This document shows, piece after piece, positions 26,756 through 34,654 of a stretch of 64,000 bases of DNA (position 1 is the first letter of the stretch; the number at the start of each line of letters is the position of its first letter). The position numbers were made by a program, and so were the translations under genes. Where the stretch lies: NCBI GenBank assembly GCA_003367665.1, contig QKXI01000016.1, positions 1 through 64,000 of the forward strand, given 5' to 3'. The DNA comes from Leifsonia sp. ku-ls. GTDB taxonomy: Bacteria > Actinomycetota > Actinomycetes > Actinomycetales > Microbacteriaceae. The notes under the pieces are model-generated. The model saw nothing but the letters and a program-made list of their open reading frames with translations, had not been told where the DNA came from and did no database searches.

Positions 26756-26780
26756 TGCAACTTGCAGTAATAAAGCACAA
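26756..26780 (-). promoter_or_regulatory. Putative ROK operator upstream of the DUF4832 gene
   Basis: TGCAACTTGC then AGTAATAAAGCACAA, the second copy of the site at 23631. Here the first part is a perfect palindrome, TGCAACTTGCA. It lies 43 bases before the DUF4832 ATG, in the right place for an operator. The match is outside coding sequence in an otherwise GC-rich region. Confidence 0.65.
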
Positions 26781-26851
26781 TGGGCGGAATCCGGGGAGTT
26801 CCGCCCGACGGCACGACCGGCTTACCCTTCCCGTGAGGGAGGACGAGCATC

Positions 26852-27058
26852 ATGCACGCGCACGTCGGAGACTTCTTGGTCATCGCGTCCAACCACCTCG
26901 AAGGGCAGCGCCGGATCGGGCTCATCGAGGAGGTGCACGGCGAGGACGGCGCCCCGCCGTACCGGGTGAAGTGGGAGGACGAGGAGCGCAGCACGCTCGT
27001 CATCCCCGGGTCGGACGCGCACATCGAGCACCGCGCCCAGGGGACGGCGGCCCGCTAG
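26852..27058 (+). CDS. DUF1918 domain protein
   Basis: 68 aa. MHAHVGDFLVIASNHLEGQRRIGLIEEVHGEDGAPPYRVKWEDEERSTLVIPGSDAHIEH is the complete DUF1918 pattern, a small SH3-like beta-barrel common in actinobacteria. Function is unknown. A GGGAGGA Shine-Dalgarno lies about ten bases upstream. The last four bases overlap the end of the convergent GH3 gene. Confidence 0.9.
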   Translation: MHAHVGDFLVIASNHLEGQRRIGLIEEVHGEDGAPPYRVKWEDEERSTLVIPGSDAHIEHRAQGTAAR

Positions 27059-29436
27059 CCGGCGTGCCCCTGCACGAACCGGGAGGCGGCGATCTCGATC
27101 AGCTCCGCGTCCGGGACGAGCGGCGGGATGGTCGGGTCGTCGGGGAGCTGGACCGAGGCCGCGAGGCGGATGTCCCGCGACGACGCGCCCACCTCGATGC
27201 GGAACTCGCCGCCCTCGCGCCGCCACAGTCCGGTGCGGCCGTCCGGCCGGATGGCCGCGGCGTCCCAGTAGGCGAAGTCGCGGCTCTCCAGGGTGAACGC
27301 GACGCGCGCCGACTCCCCCGGCGCCAGCCGCACCTTTTCGAAGCCGCGCAGCTCGCGCCGTGGGCGGTGCACCTCCGCGTCCGGATCGCCGACGTACAGC
27401 TGCACGACCTCCGCGCCGGCCCGGTCGCCGTCGTTGGTGACGGTCGCCGCGACCGCCACCGTCCCGGCCTCGGCGTCCACCACGTCCACCGCCAGGTCAC
27501 GGTACGAGAAGGAGGTGTACGACAGGCCGTGACCGAAGGGGTAGCGCACCGCGCGGTGGAGCGCGTCGTACCAGCGGTAGCCGATGAAGACGCCCTCGCC
27601 GTACAGCACGGTGCCGCGCTCGCCGATCCAGTTCGGGAACCCGGGGGTGTCCTCCACGGCGAGCGGGAAGGTCTCCGCGGTCTTCCCCGACGGGTTCGTG
27701 CGGCCGAACAGCACGTCTGCCACCGCGTGGCCGGTGCCCTGCCCGCTAAGCCACGCCTCCACGATCGCGTCGACCCGGTCGTGCCAGGGGTCCATCGCCA
27801 CCGGGGAGCCGTTCGAGAGCACGACGACGAGGGAGGCGCCGGTGCGGTCCCGCACGTCCGCCAGCCGGGAGAGCAGCGCGAGCTGGTCGGCCGGGAGGTC
27901 GAGCGAGTCCCGGTCGTTCGCCTCTTGCTCGTACGAGAGCGGCAGACCGGCGAAGACGACAATGGTGTCCGCCCGCTCGGCGACGGCGGCGGCCTCGTCG
28001 ACCAGCCGCTCGGCCGCGGGCGAGAGCGGTCCGCGGCCGGCGCGCTGCACCGCCTCGGCGAGCTGCAGCTCCTTCGCCAGGGTCGCGGAGCGTCGGGCGA
28101 CGTTCGGCCGGGCCACGTCGTGCCCGATCCCGTGTGCGGCGAGGATGGCCAGGTTGTCGTCCTGGTAGGCGTTCTTGGTGGCGTAGACGTAGCCGGGCGC
28201 GTACGCGACGCGGTCGCCCGCGATGGCACGGATCGCGTCGAGCGGGACGTCGATGCGCACCGGGTCGACGCCGGAGGAGCCGCCGCCCTGGATGCGGGCG
28301 TGCTCGGCGAACGCGCCGATCACGGCGATCGCGCCGTCACCCGACTCGGCGAGCGGGAGCACGGGCGCGGTGCGACCGGGGGCCGGTTCGTTGCGCAGGA
28401 GGGTGATGCACGCCGCGGCCGCCTCCCGCGCCAGGGCGTGGTGCTCGTCGGCGTGCAGGAGCCGCTGCTGCTCGTCCGTCAGCCGGTCGCCGGCGCGGTG
28501 GCCGAGCGCCATCACGGGACCGTCGACCCGATCCGGCCCCGGGTAGGCGCGCGCGACCAGCGCGAGCACGCGGCGAGCCGAGGCGTCCACGAGGGATGCG
28601 TCCAGCCGGCCGGCACGCACGGCCGCGACGACCTCCGCGTCGGTCCGCCCCTGCTCGCCCGGCATCTCCAGGTCGAGACCGGCCCGCAGCGCCGCGACGC
28701 GGTCGTGCACCGCGTTCCAGTCCGAGACCACCGCGCCGCGGAAGCCCCAGTCCTCGCGCAGCACCTCGGTCAGCAGCCAGTGGTTCTGCGACGCGTGCAC
28801 GCCGAGCAGGCGGTTGTAGGAGCACATCACCGTCCACGGGTCGGCCTTCACCACCACGCGCTCGAACGCCGGGAGGTAGATCTCGCGCAGCGTCCGCTCG
28901 TCGGCCACGACCGAGATCCGGGTGCGCTCGATCTCCTGGTTGTTGGCCGCGAAGTGCTTGAGGGACGTGCCGACGCCGGTCGACTGGACGCCCTGGACGT
29001 AGGCGGCGCCGAGCTCGCCGGCGTGCAGCGGGTCCTCGGAGAAGTACTCGAAGTTGCGTCCGCAGAGCGGCGAGCGCTTCATGTTCACGCCCGGCCCGAG
29101 CACGACCTGCACGCCCTCGGCCGCGGCCTCCTCGCCGATGGCCGCGCCGACCCGCCGCGTCAGCTCACGATCCCAGGAGGCGCCCATCGCGGAAGCCGTC
29201 GGAAAGCCGGTGGCGGGGACCCAGACCATGTCGACCCCGGTCTCCTTGCGCAGGCCATGCGGACCGTCGCCCACCTCGATCGCCGGCACCGGGGCGGGCA
29301 GCCCCGGTCGGTCGATCGCCTGCGTGAACCAGTCGTCCACCCCGGAGAGCAGCGACGCCTTCTCCTCCAGGGTGAGGGCGGCGAGGGTCTCCTCGACGTC
29401 GAACGGCGGGATGGGCACGGTCGGCTCCCCGCTCAC
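27055..29436 (-). CDS. GH3-family beta-glucosidase-like glycoside hydrolase
   Basis: 793 aa from the GTG at 29436. The GH3 N-terminal barrel contains GDGPHGLR, LGPGVNMKRSPLCGRNFEYFSEDP, KHFAANNQE and the nucleophile region VVSDWNAVHD (Asp 239). The second domain and a fibronectin-III-like C-terminal domain (YPFGHGLSYTSFSY, RELRGFEKV, ESRDFAYWD) follow. There is no signal peptide, so it acts on imported glycosides. The SDW nucleophile motif favours beta-glucosidase/xylosidase over NagZ-type N-acetylglucosaminidase. The start was chosen for the GTGA overlap with the NagB-like gene; a GTG 18 bases further in is possible. Confidence 0.92.
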   Translation of the reverse strand: MSGEPTVPIPPFDVEETLAALTLEEKASLLSGVDDWFTQAIDRPGLPAPVPAIEVGDGPHGLRKETGVDMVWVPATGFPTASAMGASWDRELTRRVGAAIGEEAAAEGVQVVLGPGVNMKRSPLCGRNFEYFSEDPLHAGELGAAYVQGVQSTGVGTSLKHFAANNQEIERTRISVVADERTLREIYLPAFERVVVKADPWTVMCSYNRLLGVHASQNHWLLTEVLREDWGFRGAVVSDWNAVHDRVAALRAGLDLEMPGEQGRTDAEVVAAVRAGRLDASLVDASARRVLALVARAYPGPDRVDGPVMALGHRAGDRLTDEQQRLLHADEHHALAREAAAACITLLRNEPAPGRTAPVLPLAESGDGAIAVIGAFAEHARIQGGGSSGVDPVRIDVPLDAIRAIAGDRVAYAPGYVYATKNAYQDDNLAILAAHGIGHDVARPNVARRSATLAKELQLAEAVQRAGRGPLSPAAERLVDEAAAVAERADTIVVFAGLPLSYEQEANDRDSLDLPADQLALLSRLADVRDRTGASLVVVLSNGSPVAMDPWHDRVDAIVEAWLSGQGTGHAVADVLFGRTNPSGKTAETFPLAVEDTPGFPNWIGERGTVLYGEGVFIGYRWYDALHRAVRYPFGHGLSYTSFSYRDLAVDVVDAEAGTVAVAATVTNDGDRAGAEVVQLYVGDPDAEVHRPRRELRGFEKVRLAPGESARVAFTLESRDFAYWDAAAIRPDGRTGLWRREGGEFRIEVGASSRDIRLAASVQLPDDPTIPPLVPDAELIEIAASRFVQGHAG

Positions 29437-30239
29437 AGCGCGGTCTGCAGCAGGCCGGCGGCGCTCCGGTCCACGAGGAACCGCGGCGACGCGCACTGGG
29501 TGAAGATGGTCGCCGGCCAGTCCGGCTCGTACGCCTCCGCGGCGGCGAGCCGGCGCACGGTCGACTGCTTGTGCTCGCCGGTGACGACCATGATGACCGC
29601 GCGGGAGAGCTCCCGGATGGTGCGGATGCCGACGGTCACGCCGTAGCGCGGCGCCTCGTCGAGGCTGCGGAGCGTCGGGAACGTGGCCAGGTTGTCCCGG
29701 CGGGTGTCGTCGCCCAGCGCGACGACACGCGTGACGGTGTCGGCCGCGGCGCCGACCGGGTTGAGCGCGACGTGCCCGTCGGAGGCGCCGGAGGCCAGCA
29801 GGAACAGGTCGATGCCCCCGGCCGCCTCGAGGGCGCGGTCGTAGTCGCCGTCGGCGGCGCGCGGGTCCGGGGCCCAGAGGTTCTCCGCGGGGATGCGGTG
29901 CCCGGGCAGCGCCGCCTGGTTCAGCCGGTCCAGGATGTCGCGCCGCCCGAACCCGACGCAGCTGTGCGGCAGTGCCGGGTCGACGGCGTGGAAGCCGTCG
30001 GCGGCACGCTCGACGTACTCGTCCATCAGCGCGACGACCACGTGGCTGAGGTCCAAGGCGCGCTCGGCCGCGATCGCCGCGAGCTGCTCGTATGTGGTCA
30101 GCGGGCTGCGGCCGCTCGGGCAGCCGAGAACGAACGTGCGGCCCTCCGCCGACGCGGCGGCGATCCCGTCGGCGATCTGCGCGGCGGCGGCGCGGCCGAC
30201 GTCGTCCGGGGTGTCGAGGATTTCAGGCGCGATGCGCAT
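29433..30239 (-). CDS. NagB-family (glucosamine-6-phosphate deaminase-like) enzyme
   Basis: 268 aa. The N-terminal LGCPSGRSPLTTYEQL is the phosphate-binding loop. ALMDEYVE carries the acid pair and LFLLASGASDGHVALNP the catalytic His (NagB: GxGxDGHIAFNEP). VTVGIRTIRELSRAVIMVVTGEHKQ closes the fold. It belongs to the NagB/RpiA/6-phosphogluconolactonase superfamily. With a neighbouring sugar kinase it may convert an amino-sugar 6-phosphate to a keto-sugar phosphate and ammonia, but the altered SGASDGH loop means the substrate could be different. Confidence 0.82.
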   Translation of the reverse strand: MRIAPEILDTPDDVGRAAAAQIADGIAAASAEGRTFVLGCPSGRSPLTTYEQLAAIAAERALDLSHVVVALMDEYVERAADGFHAVDPALPHSCVGFGRRDILDRLNQAALPGHRIPAENLWAPDPRAADGDYDRALEAAGGIDLFLLASGASDGHVALNPVGAAADTVTRVVALGDDTRRDNLATFPTLRSLDEAPRYGVTVGIRTIRELSRAVIMVVTGEHKQSTVRRLAAAEAYEPDWPATIFTQCASPRFLVDRSAAGLLQTAL

Positions 30240-30293
30240 CGGGACTCCTTGTCTGGGGTGAGGGGTCGGGCTCGGGCGGCGGGACGTGCCCGC

Positions 30294-31106
30294 TCACTCC
30301 TTGATCGCGCCGTTGAGCACGCCGCTGATGAAGTGCCGCTGGAAGAACGCGTAGAGGACGAGCACGGGCACCGCGACGATGATCGAGCCCGCGGCCAGCA
30401 GGTTCACGTCGAGCGTGTTCTTGCCCTGGAAGACGCCGAGGGCCAGCGTCGCCGGCTGGAGCGACGGGTCCGCGATGAAGACGAGCGACAGGAAGAAGTC
30501 GTTCCAGGTCCACATGAACGACAGCAGGGCGAGCGTCAGCACGGCCGGGCGCGAGATCGGCAGCAGGATCTGCCACAGGATGCGCCACGACCGGGCGCCG
30601 TCCATCTCGGCCGCCTCGATCAGCGACGCCGGGACCGCGCGGAAGGTCGCCCGCATCCAGAACGCCCCGAAGGGCACTCCCATCCCGATCTGGATGATGA
30701 TGAGGCCCAGCCACGAGTTGGTCAGCCCCATCGCCTGGAACGTGTAGTACAGCGGGATGATGAACACCTCGGCGGAGATCATCAGGCCGAACAGGATGAG
30801 CGGGAACAGCACGCGCTGGCCGGCCACCCCGAGCACGCCGAAGGCGAAGCCGGAGAGGACGGCCAGCACCACCTGACCGGCGACGGCGCCGACGGTGATG
30901 ACGGCGGAGGCGAACATCGCCGGACCGAAACCGCCGGCGTTCCAGGCGGTCGCGAAGTTGCTCCACTGCGGGTGCAGCAGGTCGAGCTGGCCGCTGCGCG
31001 CCGGACTCAGGGCGGTGAGCAGGAACCACCCCACCGGGAAGAGCACGAAGATCGAGACGAGGATCAGCACGGAGTGGTTCAGCACGCGCTCGGCGCGGGA
31101 GATCAT
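30294..31106 (-). CDS. Sugar ABC transporter permease (MalG-type)
   Basis: 270 aa, six predicted helices. The EAA loop is LIEAAEMDGARSWRILWQILLPISRPAVL. The C-terminus FISGVLNGAIKE is typical. The start overlaps the upstream permease stop (ATGA). Second membrane component of the cluster that includes GH3 and the NagB-like gene. Confidence 0.93.
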   Translation of the reverse strand: MISRAERVLNHSVLILVSIFVLFPVGWFLLTALSPARSGQLDLLHPQWSNFATAWNAGGFGPAMFASAVITVGAVAGQVVLAVLSGFAFGVLGVAGQRVLFPLILFGLMISAEVFIIPLYYTFQAMGLTNSWLGLIIIQIGMGVPFGAFWMRATFRAVPASLIEAAEMDGARSWRILWQILLPISRPAVLTLALLSFMWTWNDFFLSLVFIADPSLQPATLALGVFQGKNTLDVNLLAAGSIIVAVPVLVLYAFFQRHFISGVLNGAIKE

Positions 31107-32071
31107 GCGTTCTTCTCCTCGGAGAGACGGGTGATGACGACGGCGACCACCAGGCAGACGACCGCGAGGATGATGCCGATCGCCGCGGCCATCCCGACGT
31201 CCGGGTTGAGGAACGCCTTGCGGTAGAGCAGCAGCGCGGGCGTCGTGGTGGAGCTGCCCGGACCGCCCTGCGTGGTCACCCAGACCAGGTCGAAGGCGCG
31301 CAGCGCCCCGGTGACGGTGAGGGTGAGGGCGACCGCCACCTGACCTTTGAGGCTCGGCAGCGTGATCGAGAAGAACTCGCGGATCGGGCCGGCGCCGTCG
31401 ATGCGCGCCTGCTCGAAGAGCTCGTTCGGCACCGCCGCGACCCCGGCGACGAAGAGGACCATGCACAGGCCCATCGCGGTCCACGTGCCGATGACACCGA
31501 GGGCCGGGAGGGCCCAGGTGAAGTCGCCGAGCCAGTTCTTCGCCAGTTCGCCGAGCCCGACCGCGCGCAGCGCCGAGTTGAGCGGGCCGTCCGGGCCGTA
31601 GATGCGCTTCCAGATGACCGCGACGACGACGCTGGTGAGCACCTGCGGGAGGAACAGCAGCCAGCGGTAGACGCCGCTCCCGGTCATCTTGCCGCGGCCG
31701 AGCAGGGCCGCGGAGAGCAGGCCGAGCGCGATCGGGATGAGCGCGAAGAAGACGACGAGCACGAGCACGTGGCCGAGCGACTCCAGCAGCGCCGGGTCGG
31801 TGAAGAACGAGACATAGTTGCCGATGCCGACCCAGGTGGCCGCGCTCACGCCGTCCCAGCGGTAGAAGGAGTAGTTGACGCTCTGCAGGATCGGCACGAG
31901 CACCACGAACCCGTAGAACGCCAGGGCCGGGGCCGCGAAGGCGAGGCCGAGCCAGCGGCGCCGGCGCGCCCGCGGCGACAGCCCCCGGGCGCGGGACCGG
32001 GACGACCGGTCGCGCGCCGCCGGCGCAGCGGCCGGGGCGTCCGGCCGCTGCACCAGTTGCGAGGAGGACAT
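31103..32071 (-). CDS. Sugar ABC transporter permease (MalF-type)
   Basis: 322 aa. A ~40-residue Arg/Ala-rich N-terminus is followed by six helices starting LGLAFAAPALAFYGFVVLVPILQSV. The EAA loop is FEQARIDGAGPIREFFSITLPSLKGQV. Six bases separate it from the binding-protein gene. Like the other two importers in this window it lacks an adjacent ATPase gene. Confidence 0.93.
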   Translation of the reverse strand: MSSSQLVQRPDAPAAAPAARDRSSRSRARGLSPRARRRRWLGLAFAAPALAFYGFVVLVPILQSVNYSFYRWDGVSAATWVGIGNYVSFFTDPALLESLGHVLVLVVFFALIPIALGLLSAALLGRGKMTGSGVYRWLLFLPQVLTSVVVAVIWKRIYGPDGPLNSALRAVGLGELAKNWLGDFTWALPALGVIGTWTAMGLCMVLFVAGVAAVPNELFEQARIDGAGPIREFFSITLPSLKGQVAVALTLTVTGALRAFDLVWVTTQGGPGSSTTTPALLLYRKAFLNPDVGMAAAIGIILAVVCLVVAVVITRLSEEKNA

Positions 32072-32077
32072 CCGCTC

Positions 32078-33430
32078 TCAGCCCTTCCGCTGCGCCTGGA
32101 AGGCGTCGTAGTCCTTCTGCCCGGCCTCGGCGAGCTGCTTCGGCGTCACCTGGCCGGCGTACAGCTGCTGCAGCTGGCCGCCGATGGTGTCGAGCATCGT
32201 CGGCGTGGACCAGTCGAAGTAGGGCGTGTAGCCGTTGCTCTTGTCGAGCGACTGCTGCGCGGCGATCTCGGTCGCGAGCTCCCCGTTGCCCGACGGGATG
32301 TCGAGGCCGGAGTGCAGCAGCGGGAGGAAGCCGTGGTCGACCGCCGCCTGCGCGGAGGCCTTGCCCGCCATGAAGTCGAGGAAGGCCGCCGCGGCGTCCG
32401 GGTTCTTCGACTTGGAGGAGATGGCGAGGTTGGCGGCGGAGGCGCCGGTGCCGACGACCTTCCCGCCCTCGACCTGCGGCAGCTGCACGTAGCCGAACTC
32501 CTGGTTCTGCGCCTCCGAGAAGGCCAGCGACCCGGTGTACTCGAACCGGAAGGCGGCCTTGCCGGAGAGGAACTCGTTCTGCGCGTCGGCGTACTGGATG
32601 CCGGCGTAGTTCGGGGTGAACCAGCCGTCGTCCGCCCACTTCTTGACGTCGGTCGCGGCCTGGACGATCCCGGTGTCGGTGATCGGGACGTCGCCGCTGG
32701 AGTAGACGAAGTCGCCGATCTTGTCGGCCGCGGCGTACAGGTTCTGCAGGGCGAACAGGATCGACGTGGACGACCCCTTGTCCTGCGAGCCGTACGCGAT
32801 GGGCACCTGGCCGGCCGCCTTGACCGCCGCCGCGTCCTTCTCGAAGTCGGCGAGCGTCTTCGGCACCGGCAGACCGAGCCGGTCGAGGATCGTCTTGTTG
32901 TAGTACAGGCCGATCAGCGACGACCGCGCGGCGGGCGTGGCGAACAGCGAACCAGTGCCCATCTCCTTGCCGTCCGGGGTGAACTCGGTCTGCCGGGCGA
33001 TGGTGTCGGGGAACTCCTTGTCCCAGCCGTAGAGCTTGGAGTAGGCGTCGAGGTTCAGGATGCGGCCACCCTTGGCGAGCGTGCCCATGGCCGACCAGCC
33101 GTTGTTGACCAGGGCGATGTCGGGCCCGTTCGGGTCCGCGAGGCGCAGGCCGACCGTGTTGTTGACCTGACCCCAGTCCTGCGTCGTGCGCTTGATGGTG
33201 ATGTTCGGGTGCTGCTTCTCGAACTCCGCGACGACCGAGTCCATCCACTTGCCCTCGTCGTTCTGCCAGAAGTCGAGGATCTTGAGGGTCACGTCCTTGC
33301 CGGACACGTCTTTGGAGACGGGACGGGACGATGCGTCCGCCGCCGTCGATCCACCCGGTGCGCACGCCGCCAGGCCCAGAGCCAGACCGGCCGCCAGAGC
33401 GACCGCTCCGACGATGTGACGCTTCTTCAT
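32078..33430 (-). CDS. Sugar ABC transporter substrate-binding lipoprotein
   Basis: 450 aa, family 1 solute-binding protein. MKKRHIVGAVALAAGLALGLAACAPGG has the lipobox LAAC. The mature part shows LKILDFWQNDEGKWMDSVVAEFEKQHPNITIKRTTQDWGQ and GPDIALVNNG. The ATG at 33430 has GGGAGAC upstream; a longer frame would cross the promoter. First gene of the minus-strand operon, whose control region is the large inverted repeat at 33521-33629. Confidence 0.93.
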   Translation of the reverse strand: MKKRHIVGAVALAAGLALGLAACAPGGSTAADASSRPVSKDVSGKDVTLKILDFWQNDEGKWMDSVVAEFEKQHPNITIKRTTQDWGQVNNTVGLRLADPNGPDIALVNNGWSAMGTLAKGGRILNLDAYSKLYGWDKEFPDTIARQTEFTPDGKEMGTGSLFATPAARSSLIGLYYNKTILDRLGLPVPKTLADFEKDAAAVKAAGQVPIAYGSQDKGSSTSILFALQNLYAAADKIGDFVYSSGDVPITDTGIVQAATDVKKWADDGWFTPNYAGIQYADAQNEFLSGKAAFRFEYTGSLAFSEAQNQEFGYVQLPQVEGGKVVGTGASAANLAISSKSKNPDAAAAFLDFMAGKASAQAAVDHGFLPLLHSGLDIPSGNGELATEIAAQQSLDKSNGYTPYFDWSTPTMLDTIGGQLQQLYAGQVTPKQLAEAGQKDYDAFQAQRKG

Positions 33431-33520
33431 TCGAGTCTCCCTTAACCCGTGCCGTGTGTTCACGCCGCGGTTCGGCGCGGGAGCAACGCTATTCTTAACC
33501 AGCTCAGTTAGTCCACTTGG

Positions 33521-33629
33521 CGCGGAATTATCAACCATCTGCCCAACTGGTCCGCTGATGGCGGCGGTCAGATCCGGCCTTCGGCGCGAATCTAGAGTGG
33601 ACCAGTGCGGGAAATGGTTGTTAATCGCG
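33521..33629. promoter_or_regulatory. Symmetric divergent control region (33-base inverted repeat)
   Basis: Left arm 33521-33553 and right arm 33599-33629 are near-perfect inverted copies (about 28 of 31-33 positions), centred about 76 bases apart. Each arm holds TTA(T/A)CAACCAT, a short spacer and ACTGGTCC, so the ABC operon (minus) and the kinase-GH4 pair (plus) face equivalent sites. Read outward, each gives an A/T-rich -10-like hexamer (GATAAT on the minus side, GTTAAT on the plus side). It is probably the binding target of the GntR regulator at 36021 (inference). Confidence 0.65.
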
Positions 33630-33634
33630 TCGAA

Positions 33635-33650
33635 ACTGGTGCAACTGGGC
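33635..33650 (+). promoter_or_regulatory. GntR-type operator candidate upstream of kinase
   Basis: ACTGGTGCAACTGGGC, matching 13 of 16 bases with the site at 36787-36802 upstream of the GntR gene. It lies about 66 bases before the kinase ATG. The CAACTGG core is also present in the left arm of the inverted repeat. Confidence 0.5.
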
Positions 33651-33715
33651 TTCCGTTGGCTAGCGTGAACGGGTCGCCGGAGCAGGCGACAGCCGGATCA
33701 CACGAGGCGGAGCGA

Positions 33716-34624
33716 ATGGCGCAGGCGGCAGGCATCGACATCGGCGGGACGAAGACCCACATCGTCGTCTGCGACGTCGACGAACCCGGCACCCGCCGCG
33801 AGCTGGTGCTGCCGTCGGCGGACTGGCGCACCGGACTGGGCGACGCCGAAGCCGACGCCCGCGGGCTCAGCCGGCTGCTCGTCGAACGCTTCGGTGCCGA
33901 GCTCCGCACGGCGTCGATCGCCGTTGGAGCGCACGGCTGCGAGAACACGCAGCAGTGCCGCGACTTGGAACAGGCGCTGGGCGCCCACCTCGACGGCCCC
34001 GTGCTCGTCGTCAACGACTCCGAGCTCCTCGCTCCTGCGATGGGCGCGGAGAACGCGATCGGCGTCGTCGTCGGCACCGGCTCCATCGCCACCGCGCGCG
34101 ACGCGGACGGCGAGCTGGTGAGCGCGGGCGGCTGGGGCTGGCTGCTCGGGGACGAGGGCAGCGCCGCAGGCCTCGTCCGGGAGGCCACCCGCGCCGTGCT
34201 CGACCGCCGCGACCGCGGAGAGCCCCTCGACGCGCTCGGCCGGCGGCTCCTCACGGCGTTCGCCGCGGCGGACGGCGACGAGCTCGCGCTCGCGGTCACC
34301 GAGGCCGGTTCGGCGGAGGCGCTCGGCGCCGCGGCGCCCGAGGTCTTCGCCGCCGCGAACGACGGCTCCGAGGCGGCCGCCGCCGTCATCCGCGACGCCG
34401 GCGACCACCTGGCCCGCCTGGTCGACCGGCTGATCCGCCGCGGCATCCGCGCCGACTCCGTGGTCGCCGGCGGCTCGGTGGTCGAACGCCAGTCGCGCCT
34501 TCAGGAGACCTTCGCCTCAGCCCTCGCCGTCCAGCGTCCCGGCCTCCCGCTGACGATCCTCGACCGGCCGCCCGTCGAGGGCGCCGTCGCCCGGGCGCGC
34601 GGCCTCGCGGTCGGCATCCCCTGA
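33716..34624 (+). CDS. BadF/BadG-type ATPase, N-acetylglucosamine kinase-like
   Basis: 302 aa from the ATG at 33716 with GGCGGAGCG upstream; an in-frame extension runs through the promoter. The actin-fold phosphate-1 loop is GIDIGGTKTHIVVCD. The second motif is GVVVGTGSIATARD, with SAGGWGWLLGDEGSAAGLVREA and a C-terminal SVVAGGSVVERQ (adenosine). It belongs to the BadF/NagK-like family that phosphorylates amino sugars. A close paralogue is at 41815. It probably phosphorylates the monosaccharide brought in by the divergent importer. Confidence 0.86.
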   Translation: MAQAAGIDIGGTKTHIVVCDVDEPGTRRELVLPSADWRTGLGDAEADARGLSRLLVERFGAELRTASIAVGAHGCENTQQCRDLEQALGAHLDGPVLVVNDSELLAPAMGAENAIGVVVGTGSIATARDADGELVSAGGWGWLLGDEGSAAGLVREATRAVLDRRDRGEPLDALGRRLLTAFAAADGDELALAVTEAGSAEALGAAAPEVFAAANDGSEAAAAVIRDAGDHLARLVDRLIRRGIRADSVVAGGSVVERQSRLQETFASALAVQRPGLPLTILDRPPVEGAVARARGLAVGIP

Positions 34625-34654
34625 CCATCACCACACGATCGGAGACATCCACCC

